From Curtobacterium guangdongense (lineage in GTDB: Bacteria; Actinomycetota; Actinomycetes; Actinomycetales; Microbacteriaceae): 64,000 nt of DNA. Position numbers and translations under genes: made by a program. The stretch covers positions 62,001-126,000 of the forward strand of contig NZ_JBMPIT010000004.1 of assembly GCF_049341845.1 (NCBI RefSeq), read 5' to 3'. Of the stretch, positions 57,665-64,000 are shown in pieces (the stretch's first letter is position 1; each line of letters opens with the position of its first letter). The notes below the pieces were generated by a model, which ran no database searches, was not told the DNA's origin, and saw only the letters and a program-made list of their open reading frames with translations.

Positions 57665-58781
57665 CGTCGCGCCGGTGACCGAACGCGGACGGACCCGTCG
57701 ACGTGTCGAGGTCGGCCGTCGCCCGGCGCTCGGACTCCACGATCCCCCGGAGCGACACCAGCGCCGCCGACGTCACCGCGACGTGCGACGGGTCCTCCTT
57801 GCTCGCGTCCAACGCCCGCTCGACCTCGGCGATCGCCTCGTCCCCTGCGCTCTCCGGGCACTCACCGCGGATCATGCACGCGAGTTCGCGGAACGCCTTC
57901 GCGAGCGGTTCGGCGAACGCCGGGTCCGGGCGACCGAGCCCGTCGGACACCGGGCCCGAGCGGGCGACGAGTTCGGTGAGGTCCGTCGTGTACCAAGCGG
58001 CTCGCTCGAGCGCCCGGAACCGTGCGCCGTCCTGCTGCAGGCGCGCCCGTGATCCGCGGAGCGCCCCGCGGGGGTTCAGCTTCCGGCTCTCGTGCGCGAT
58101 CGAGACCCGGGACCGGACGTCGGCGATGGCCCGGTCGAGCCGGTCCTGCTGCCTGTCCCAGGCCTTCTCGTCGCGCTCGTCGGCGTCGAGCACCGCGGCG
58201 AGACCGTCGAGGTGGTCCGCGAGCACGTCGTTGACCGCGTCGATGCGCTGTTCGGCGTCCCAGAAGCGCAGCGGTGGGAAGACCAGGAAGTTCACGAGCA
58301 GGCCGATCACCACGCCCACGGCCATCTGCACGAGGTACCCGAGCGAGTAGCCCTCCGCGTGCGCACCGCCGACGAGCAGGACGAACAGCGCCGCGGTGGA
58401 CACCCACGAGCTGCCCTCACCCAGGATGCGGAAGCCGCCGACCAGCACGCCGATACCCACGGCGAGGGCGATCGCGATGAACCCGGGGTCGCCGATCCAC
58501 ATCGTGAAGCCGGCGATCACGATGCCGAGGCCGATGCCCACGAGGGTCTGGATCCCGCTCCTGAGGCCCGCGAACACCGTCGTCTGCATCGCGACCACGG
58601 CCCCGAGCGGTGCGTAGTACGGGTAGTCCGACGCGACGCCTGGCACGTGTCTCGCGATGAACCAGGCGAGGCACGCGGCGAACGCGGCCTTCCCGGCGTG
58701 CAGCAGGCGCGGTTGTGTGCCCGAGGTCCGGCTCCAGCGCCAGACCCTCGTTCCCACCCCCGCGATGTGTTCGAATCCCAT
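57654..58781 (-). CDS. FUSC / aromatic acid exporter-like membrane protein
   Basis: 375 aa from ATG 58781 with GGAGGGG upstream. About six hydrophobic helices in residues 25-175 (AAFAACLAWFIARHVPGVA, PLGAVVAMQTTVFAGL, TLVGIGLGIVIAGFTMWI, AIALAVGIGVLVGGF, VSTAALFVLLVGGA, LVQMAVGVVIGLLVNFLVFPPLR), then a cytoplasmic coiled-coil/helical region. This is the half-length layout of FUSC/ArAE-type proteins. Substrate unknown. Confidence 0.82.
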   Translation of the reverse strand: MGFEHIAGVGTRVWRWSRTSGTQPRLLHAGKAAFAACLAWFIARHVPGVASDYPYYAPLGAVVAMQTTVFAGLRSGIQTLVGIGLGIVIAGFTMWIGDPGFIAIALAVGIGVLVGGFRILGEGSSWVSTAALFVLLVGGAHAEGYSLGYLVQMAVGVVIGLLVNFLVFPPLRFWDAEQRIDAVNDVLADHLDGLAAVLDADERDEKAWDRQQDRLDRAIADVRSRVSIAHESRKLNPRGALRGSRARLQQDGARFRALERAAWYTTDLTELVARSGPVSDGLGRPDPAFAEPLAKAFRELACMIRGECPESAGDEAIAEVERALDASKEDPSHVAVTSAALVSLRGIVESERRATADLDTSTGPSAFGHRRDVTR

Positions 58782-58811
58782 GGACCCCTCCGAGTCGATC
58801 CGCACCCGATG

Positions 58812-58849
58812 CGGAAGGCCCCCACAGCGCATGCTGCGGGGGCCTTCCG
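58812..58849 (-). terminator. Terminator of the ribosomal alpha operon
   Basis: 17-bp stem with one wobble around a 4-nt loop, 15 bp after the rplQ stop on the minus strand. Confidence 0.85.
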
Positions 58850-58863
58850 TGGTGGTGCTGGAC

Positions 58864-59445
58864 TTACTTGTCGTCCGACTTCGTGTCGTCCGACTTCTCG
58901 GCGGCGTCGGCCTCGACCTCGGCGGCAGCCTCGGTGTCGGTCTCGTCCGCGACGGGAGCCGACTCCTCGGTGGTCTCGGTCGACTCGACCGGGGCCTCCT
59001 CGGTGGTCTCCTCCGCTGCGGGCTCCTCGACGGGCGCGGCGGCGGCCGGAGCCGACTTGCGCGAGACGGGGGCCGGCGTGCCCGAGACGGGCTCGAGGAC
59101 GAGCTCGATCGACGCGAGGGGAGCGTTGTCGCCCTTGCGGAAGCCGAGCTTGGTGATGCGGGTGTAGCCACCCTGGCGGTCCTCGACCTGCGGCGCGATC
59201 TCGGTGAACAGCGTGTGCACGACGGTCTTGTCGCGCAGGATGCTGATCACACGACGACGCGCGTGCAGGTCGCCACGCTTCGCGAACGTGATGAGACGCT
59301 CGGCGACCGGGCGGAGGCGCTTGGCCTTCGTCTCGGTGGTCGTGATGCGACCGTGCGTGAAGAGGGCGTTGGCGAGGTTGCTCAGGAGCAGGCGCTCGTG
59401 GGCGGGGCCGCCACCGAGGCGGGGGCCCTTGGTGGGCTTCGGCAT
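58864..59445 (-). CDS. rplQ: 50S ribosomal protein L17
   Basis: 193 aa. L17 core in residues 1-118 (PKPTKGPRLGGGPAHERLLLSNLANALFTHGRI, YTRITKLGFRKGDNAPLASIELV). The remaining ~75 residues are an Ala/Glu/Asp/Thr-rich acidic tail (EEPAAEETTEEAP...), longer than the usual L17 and typical of actinobacteria. Last gene of the operon; 66 bp after rpoA. Confidence 0.97.
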   Translation of the reverse strand: MPKPTKGPRLGGGPAHERLLLSNLANALFTHGRITTTETKAKRLRPVAERLITFAKRGDLHARRRVISILRDKTVVHTLFTEIAPQVEDRQGGYTRITKLGFRKGDNAPLASIELVLEPVSGTPAPVSRKSAPAAAAPVEEPAAEETTEEAPVESTETTEESAPVADETDTEAAAEVEADAAEKSDDTKSDDK

Positions 59446-59511
59446 GTCAGTTCTCCAGTGGTGAAAGTGGTGCGCGCTGCGTCAGCGGCACGCGTGCGCG
59501 TGAGCGCGAGG

Positions 59512-60507
59512 TCAGTTGTTGGACTCGTCCTCGTCGTACCCGCTGTAGAAGTGGGCGCCGTCGAATCCGGGGACGGTGTCCTTGAGGGACAGGCCGAGCT
59601 CGGTGAGCTTGTCCTTGACCTCGTCCACCGACTTCTGACCGAAGTTGCGGATGTTCATGAGCTGCGTCTCCGACAGGGCGACGAGCTCGGACACCGTGTT
59701 GATGCCCTCCCGCTTGAGGCAGTTGTAGCTGCGGACCGACAGGTCGAGGTCCTCGATCGGGGTCTGCAGCTCGTTCGAGAGCACCGCGTCGACCGGCGCG
59801 GGGCCGATCTCGATGCCCTCTGCCGCCGTGTTGAGCTCACGGGCGAGGCCGAAGAGCTCGACGAGCGTCCGACCGGCCGACGCGATGGCGTCGCGCGGCG
59901 TGATGGCCGGCTTCGACTCGACGTCGACGACCAGGCGGTCGAAGTCCGTGCGCTCACCGGCACGCGTCGCCTCGACGCGGTAGGTGACCTTGAGGACGGG
60001 CGAGTAGATCGAGTCGATCGGGATCTGCCCGGCCTCGCTGAACTCCGAGCGGTTCTGCGTCGCCGAGACGTAGCCGCGGCCACGCTCGATGGTGAGCTCG
60101 AGCTCGAAGCGCGCGGTGTCGTTCAGGGTCGCGATGACGAGGTCCGGGTTGTGGATCTCGACGCCGGCCGGTGCGGAGATGTCCGCAGCGGTGACCTGAC
60201 CGGCACCCTGCTTGCGCAGGTACGCCGTGATGGGCTCGTCGTGCTCGCTGGAGACGACCAGGCTCTTGATGTTGAGGATGATCTCCGTGACGTCTTCCTT
60301 CACACCGGGAACGGTGCTGAATTCGTGGAGGACGCCGTCGATACGGATGCTCGTGACCGCAGCACCGGGGATCGAGGAGAGGAGCGTGCGGCGCAGCGAG
60401 TTCCCGAGGGTGTAGCCGAAGCCAGGCTCGAGCGGCTCGATGACGAAGCGCGAGCGGTGCTCGGAGATCGACTCCTCGGTGAGGGTGGGGCGCTGTGCAA
60501 TGAGCAC
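59512..60507 (-). CDS. rpoA: DNA-directed RNA polymerase subunit alpha
   Basis: 331 aa from GTG 60507 (AAAGGA 8 nt upstream; in-frame ATG 60546 has no ribosome site and lies in the leader). N-terminal domain for assembly (FVIEPLEPGFGYTLGNSLRRTLLSSIPGAAVTSIRIDGVLHEF), linker, and C-terminal domain with DLDLSVRSYNCLKREGINTVSEL and NFGQKSVDEVKDKL for UP-element and activator contacts. Preceded by a 205-bp structured gap after rpsK. Confidence 0.98.
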   Translation of the reverse strand: MLIAQRPTLTEESISEHRSRFVIEPLEPGFGYTLGNSLRRTLLSSIPGAAVTSIRIDGVLHEFSTVPGVKEDVTEIILNIKSLVVSSEHDEPITAYLRKQGAGQVTAADISAPAGVEIHNPDLVIATLNDTARFELELTIERGRGYVSATQNRSEFSEAGQIPIDSIYSPVLKVTYRVEATRAGERTDFDRLVVDVESKPAITPRDAIASAGRTLVELFGLARELNTAAEGIEIGPAPVDAVLSNELQTPIEDLDLSVRSYNCLKREGINTVSELVALSETQLMNIRNFGQKSVDEVKDKLTELGLSLKDTVPGFDGAHFYSGYDEDESNN

Positions 60508-60600
60508 TGTGGGATTCCTTTCGGCGAAGTGTCCGCTATATGACACTTGGCGGTACGACGGGGCCGGCGAGGCCCCGACGGGTCTGTTGAGTTGTGATCA

Positions 60601-60698
60601 CGCGCACCGGGGTGCGCGATCGAACGACCAGGAATGGCCGTCCCCGCTCGCTCCCGTCAGACGGGTCTTCCCCGTCAGGGACCGAGCAGGGGACGGCC
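60601..60698 (-). other. Structured intergenic region between rpsK and rpoA
   Basis: Contains an 8-bp-arm palindrome (60601-60618) and a larger 15-bp-stem hairpin (60636-60650 with 60683-60698, one bulge) that encloses a second perfect 6-bp hairpin (60660-60676). The region probably folds in the operon mRNA as a processing, stabilising or attenuation site before rpoA. Confidence 0.5.
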
Positions 60699-60712
60699 GG
60701 TTGCTCCTCGCG

Positions 60713-61111
60713 TCAGACGCGACGGCGCTTGGGCGGGCGGCACCCGTTGTGCGCCTGCGGCGTGACGTCGTTGATCGAACCGACCTCGAGGCCAGCGGCC
60801 TGGAGGGAGCGGATCGCGGTCTCGCGGCCCGAACCCGGACCCTTCACGAAGACGTCGACCTTCTTGACGCCGTGCTCCTGCGCCTGACGCGCAGCGGACT
60901 CGGCGGCGAGCTGCGCCGCGAACGGCGTCGACTTGCGCGAGCCCTTGAAGCCGACGGCCCCGGAGGACGCCCAGCTGAGGACGGCACCCGACGGGTCGGT
61001 GATGCTGACGATCGTGTTGTTGAACGTGCTCTTGATGTGAGCCTGGCCCACTGCGACGTTCTTCTTCTCCTTGCGGCGCGGCTTGCGCGCGGCAGTCTTG
61101 GGGGTAGCCAT
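60713..61111 (-). CDS. rpsK: 30S ribosomal protein S11
   Basis: 132 aa. VAVGQAHIKSTFNNTIVSITDPSGAVLSWASSGAVGFKGSRKSTPFAAQLAAE and NGCRPPKRRRV at the end are definitive for S11. 9 bp after rpsM. Confidence 0.98.
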   Translation of the reverse strand: MATPKTAARKPRRKEKKNVAVGQAHIKSTFNNTIVSITDPSGAVLSWASSGAVGFKGSRKSTPFAAQLAAESAARQAQEHGVKKVDVFVKGPGSGRETAIRSLQAAGLEVGSINDVTPQAHNGCRPPKRRRV

Positions 61112-61120
61112 CGGGGTCTC

Positions 61121-61495
61121 CTATCGAGCCTTCTTCTTGCCTGCCACGGTGCGCTTCGGGCCCTTGCGGGTACGAGCGTTGGTCTTGGTGCGCTGACCGC
61201 GCACCGGGAGACCACGACGGTGGCGAAGACCCTCGTAGCTACCGATCTCGACCTTGCGGCGGATGTCGGCGGCCACCTCGCGGCGGAGGTCACCCTCCAC
61301 CTTGAAGTTGCCCTCGATGTAGTCGCGGAGGGCGACGAGCTGGTCGTCGGTGAGGTCCTTGACGCGGATGTCACCGGAGATACCGGTGTCCGCGAGCGTC
61401 TTGACCGCGCGAGTGCGGCCGACGCCGTAGATGTACGTGAGTGCGATCTCCACGCGCTTCTCGCGCGGGATGTCGACGCCTGCTAGACGTGCCAT
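61121..61495 (-). CDS. rpsM: 30S ribosomal protein S13
   Basis: 124 aa. ARLAGVDIPREKRVEIALTYIYGVGRTRA start and GLRHRRGLPVRGQRTKTNARTRKGP are S13 hallmarks. A 181-bp gap with minor stem potential separates it from rpmJ. Confidence 0.98.
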   Translation of the reverse strand: MARLAGVDIPREKRVEIALTYIYGVGRTRAVKTLADTGISGDIRVKDLTDDQLVALRDYIEGNFKVEGDLRREVAADIRRKVEIGSYEGLRHRRGLPVRGQRTKTNARTRKGPKRTVAGKKKAR

Positions 61496-61676
61496 GTGCT
61501 GGCTGCTCCTGTTGTCGATGGAGGTGTGGCGCAGTGCCGGTGCTCGGGCCTCCGACCCGAGGTGTCCCCCTGTGCACGGCCGGAGCCGGACCAGGGTTCT
61601 GGTACTGCGTTTGCGGTGTTCAGTTGTGGATCCTGCTCAGGCCGCCTGTCGGCGTCCGGTCAGGCAGTTCCGGGGA

Positions 61677-61793
61677 CTAGCCCTGGCGCTGCTTGTGACG
61701 CGGGTTGCTCTTGCAGATCACCATGACGCGTCCCTTGCGGCGAATCACACGGCAGTGCTCGCAGATGGGCTTGACGCTGGGGTTGACCTTCAT
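61677..61793 (-). CDS. rpmJ: 50S ribosomal protein L36
   Basis: 38 aa: MKVNPSVKPICEHCRVI... ending NPRHKQRQG, with the CxxC...C...H zinc-binding set of the C+ form (Cys11, Cys14, Cys27, His32). Between infA and rpsM, the standard place. Confidence 0.96.
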   Translation of the reverse strand: MKVNPSVKPICEHCRVIRRKGRVMVICKSNPRHKQRQG

Positions 61794-61863
61794 TGCTGTT
61801 TCCTCGTGCTCGCTGGCTTCGTGCCCGGCAGGGTTGCCGAGTCGTTCCTTTCCAGCTCGCGGA

Positions 61864-62085
61864 TCACTTGTAGCGGTAGACGATCCGGCCGCGGGTCAGG
61901 TCGTACGGGCTCAGCTCCACGATCACGCGGTCCTCGGGGAGGATGCGGATGTAGTGCTGGCGCATCTTCCCGGAGATGTGCGCGAGGACCTTGTGCCCAT
62001 TGGTCAGCTCAACGCGGAACATCGCGTTGGGCAGAGCTTCGAGCACCGAGCCTTCGATCTCGATGACGCCGTCTTTCTTGGCCAT
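61864..62085 (-). CDS. infA: Translation initiation factor IF-1
   Basis: 73 aa OB-fold: AKKDGVIEIEGSVLEALPNAMFRVELTNGHKVLAHISGKMRQHYIRILPEDRVIVELSPYDLTRGRI, standard throughout. First gene of the operon infA-rpmJ-rpsM-rpsK-rpoA-rplQ. A good promoter lies about 100 bp upstream. Confidence 0.98.
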   Translation of the reverse strand: MAKKDGVIEIEGSVLEALPNAMFRVELTNGHKVLAHISGKMRQHYIRILPEDRVIVELSPYDLTRGRIVYRYK

Positions 62086-62180
62086 AGCCTCACTGTCGCT
62101 TGGTTGGATTACCGGTGTGATCCCCGAGCCGGTCTGCGGGTCGGTCGCCACGCCGAGAGGGCATGACACACCAAAGATCG

Positions 62181-62209
62181 ATCTTATGGGAAAGTGGTCT
62201 GATTGCCAA
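62181..62209 (-). promoter_or_regulatory. infA operon promoter
   Basis: TTGGCA, 17-bp spacer, TAAGAT on the minus strand, ~96 bp before the infA ATG. Confidence 0.75.
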
Positions 62210-62347
62210 GTGCGGACGGCGCGCCCCCAGAGCTGGGGTGTTCCTGAGGGACGGGCCAGCGTTCCACAGTGGTTCCACGGCGCGTTCGAGGGGACGGACA
62301 TGGGTCCGGTCCTACGGTGACGTTGCAGCCATCCGAACGGAGACCAC

Positions 62348-63604
62348 GTGCCCGACGCCTCTCGGCCCTTCGCTCGTCACGGACGACTCCCGCGACGACG
62401 AGCCTGGACGACCCTCGTGTCGATCGTCGCCTCCACCCTCGCGGTGGTGCTCGTCAGCGGGACGAGCGTCGCGGCGATCGCCGGCGCGCAGCTCGCCAGT
62501 GCGCCGAAGTCCGTCCAGCTGAGCACCGACGACCAGAGCACCGCCAAGACCGCCGACATCACGGCGATCAAGGGCGGTGCGAACATCCTGCTCATCGGGA
62601 GCGACACCCGCGTCGGGCAGTTCGACTCGAACGAAGACGTCGAGGGCGCACGCAACGACGTGACGATGCTCATCCACGTGTCACAGGACCACAGCCAGCT
62701 GACCGCGGTGAGCTTCCCCCGCGACCTCATGGTGCCGATCCCCGCGTGCACCAACCCGGAGACGGGCACGAGCTACCCCGCGGCGACCTCGGCGCAGTTC
62801 AACACCGCACTCGGCAACGGCGGCGTCTCCTGCGTGGTGGACACCGTCGAGAACCTCACCGGACTGAGCATCCCGTACGCGGGGCTCATCACCTTCGACG
62901 GCGTGATCGAGATGTCGAACGCGCTCGGTGGCGTGGACGTCTGCGTCGCGAAGGACATCGACGACACCTACACGGGGCTGCACCTCACCGCGGGGTCGCA
63001 CTCGCTCGAGGGCTCCGACGCGCTCGCCTTCCTGCGGACCCGACACGGCGTCGGCGACGGCAGCGACCTCGCCCGCATCAGCTCGCAGCAGGTCTTCCTG
63101 TCGGCGCTGCTCCGCAAGGTCACGTCGGACGGCACCCTCTCGAACCCCATCACGCTCTACAAGCTCGCCGGGGCTGCCCTGAGCAACATGGTCCTGTCCG
63201 ACGGGCTCAACCAACCGAAGACGCTGGTGGGCCTCGCGGGCATGCTCCGCGGGATGAGCACGTCGAGCATGCTGTTCGTCCAGTACCCCGTGGTCGACGA
63301 CCCGGCCGACAGCGCACGCGTCATCGTGGACCAGGCGACGGCCCACACGCTCAACGTCGCGCTGCAGACCGACGAGAAGACGACGCTGAGCGACTCGTCG
63401 ACCGGTCGCGCCTCAGAGGACCAGAGCGGATCCTCCAGCGCCGCCCCGTCGACGGCTGCGACGCCGTCGACGGCTGCGACGCCGTCGAGCGAACCGACCG
63501 GGACGAGCACCAGTACGAGCGCAGCGAGTCCGTCCTCGACGCCGTTGCCGTCGTCGATCACGGGACAGAGCGCAGCGGAGGAGACCTGTTCCGTCGGCAA
63601 CTGA
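62348..63604 (+). CDS. LytR-CpsA-Psr (LCP) family cell-wall glycopolymer ligase
   Basis: 418 aa from GTG 62348 with GGAG upstream. N-terminal TM (TTLVSIVASTLAVVLVSGTSVAAIAGA), then an LCP domain (about 80-330): GANILLIGSDTRVG, RNDVTMLIHV, SFPRDLMVPIP, GGVDVCV, HSLEGSDALAFLRTRHG, DLARISSQQVFLSALL - the Arg/Asp residues that bind polyprenyl pyrophosphate are all there. LCP enzymes attach teichoic-acid-like or other glycopolymers to peptidoglycan. The tail (340-418) is Ser/Thr/Pro-rich with a tandem STAATP repeat (two 18-bp units). It lies between infA and map, which are usually adjacent. Confidence 0.92.
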   Translation: MPDASRPFARHGRLPRRRAWTTLVSIVASTLAVVLVSGTSVAAIAGAQLASAPKSVQLSTDDQSTAKTADITAIKGGANILLIGSDTRVGQFDSNEDVEGARNDVTMLIHVSQDHSQLTAVSFPRDLMVPIPACTNPETGTSYPAATSAQFNTALGNGGVSCVVDTVENLTGLSIPYAGLITFDGVIEMSNALGGVDVCVAKDIDDTYTGLHLTAGSHSLEGSDALAFLRTRHGVGDGSDLARISSQQVFLSALLRKVTSDGTLSNPITLYKLAGAALSNMVLSDGLNQPKTLVGLAGMLRGMSTSSMLFVQYPVVDDPADSARVIVDQATAHTLNVALQTDEKTTLSDSSTGRASEDQSGSSSAAPSTAATPSTAATPSSEPTGTSTSTSAASPSSTPLPSSITGQSAAEETCSVGN

Positions 63605-63624
63605 CGCCGACGGGGCGGGGCCGC

Positions 63625-63654
63625 CCCGAGCCTCCCGGCCCTGGAGGCCCGTCC
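63625..63654. repeat. Copy of dispersed GAGCCTCC/GGAGGC element; possible terminator
   Basis: CCGAGCCTCCCGGCC followed by CTGGAGGCCCG forms a 6-bp stem between the convergent ends of the LCP gene and map. Confidence 0.45.
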
Positions 63655-64000
63655 TACGGGATCGGGACCGGCGTCACTCCCAGCGGGGCCAGGGCAGCAG
63701 CCCCACCGTCGCTGGCCGTGAGGACCCAGATGCCGTCCGCGTGGACCGCGACGCTGTGCTCCCAGTGCGCCGCGTCGGCGCCGTCCAGGGTCCGGACCGT
63801 CCACTCGTCGTCGTCCGTCGCGCTGTCGATCGTGCCGGCGGTGACCATCGGCTCGATCGCGACCACCAGGCCGGGACGGACGGCGGGGCCCGCGCCACGG
63901 ACGCGGTAGTTGAAGACCGGGGGCTCCTCGTGCATGGAGCGGCCGATGCCGTGACCGGTGTAGTCCTCGACGATGCCCCAGGCGCCGGTCTCGTCGATGG
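63654..64000 (-). CDS. map: Methionine aminopeptidase (partial, N-terminus beyond right edge)
   Basis: About 115 C-terminal residues are visible. TGHGIGRSMHEEPPVFNYRVRG contains the metal-ligand His and the Mxx-HEExxV signature; RPGLVVAIEPMVTAGT and DGADAAHWEHSVAVHADG carry the remaining Glu ligands. Type I MetAP, removing N-terminal Met from nascent proteins. adk and secY would be expected upstream (outside the window). It is convergent with the inserted LCP gene. Confidence 0.93.
   Translation of the reverse strand, partial: IDETGAWGIVEDYTGHGIGRSMHEEPPVFNYRVRGAGPAVRPGLVVAIEPMVTAGTIDSATDDDEWTVRTLDGADAAHWEHSVAVHADGIWVLTASDGGAAALAPLGVTPVPIP

Overview
The window is high-GC actinobacterial chromosome with strong G/C third-position bias. 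The ribosomal cluster (infA-rpmJ-rpsM-rpsK-rpoA-rplQ, with rplM-rpsI nearby), the SURF1 and GuaB3 proteins, an IdeR/DmdR-type iron box, CIRCE-controlled groES, many apparently leaderless genes and the overall gene content point to Actinomycetota, family Microbacteriaceae. Curtobacterium or a close relative is my inference, not something the sequence proves. Nearly all of it is core chromosome. I see no tRNA, rRNA, CRISPR array, prophage or transposase.

Layout. 1-4200: an iron-box-controlled hydroxamate siderophore operon on the minus strand (desA-like decarboxylase, desB-like N-hydroxylase, fused acyltransferase/NIS synthetase cut by the left edge). 4250-10650: a GNAT gene, then a tight minus-strand array Gfo/Idh oxidoreductase - LacI regulator - glycerophosphodiesterase - pcrA, with a LacI-type operator overlapping the array promoter. 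10970-16780: a Bax-inhibitor-1 protein facing a minus-strand operon (antiporter regulatory subunit - antiporter - SURF1 - DUF3817 - guaA). 16860-21710: hutH, glpD, guaB3 and a tiny membrane protein. 21880-29510: a branched-chain amino acid-type ABC transporter (livF, G, M, H minus; livJ plus) with guaB sitting inside the locus. 29620-33110: rarD, groES, a SAM methyltransferase and a DUF4190 protein. 33180-43640: tsaD-rimI-tsaB, then an inserted pair of secreted hydrolases (GH16 and SGNH), then tsaE, two tandem alanine racemase genes, acpS and glmS, and on the other strand a glutathione peroxidase and coaA. 43780-46320: glmM, rpsI, rplM. 46500-58790: a large cell-wall nuclease, an MBL-fold hydrolase, truA, a DrrAB-type ABC exporter, a SARP/BTAD NTPase regulator, a lipoprotein and a FUSC membrane protein. 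58860-62090: the ribosomal/RNA polymerase alpha operon. 62340-64000: an LCP cell-wall ligase gene lying between infA and map (map is cut by the right edge).

How it works together. Three purine-nucleotide genes (guaA, guaB, guaB3) are spread over about 16 kb. Cell-wall supply (alr x2, glmS, glmM, LCP) and tRNA t6A synthesis (tsaB, tsaD, tsaE) share the central minus-strand block. Many promoters follow a TAnnnT-N6/7-RTG layout, which predicts leaderless mRNAs. Convergent genes are usually separated by strong bidirectional hairpins. A short dispersed motif (CGGGAGGCnCGG and its complement) recurs at gene ends.

I do not see a clearly undescribed multi-gene system. The most unusual items are a LivH permease fused to an extracytoplasmic carboxypeptidase-regulatory-like domain, the tandem racemases, the repeat-containing decarboxylase, the GH16/SGNH insertion, and several REP-like intergenic elements.
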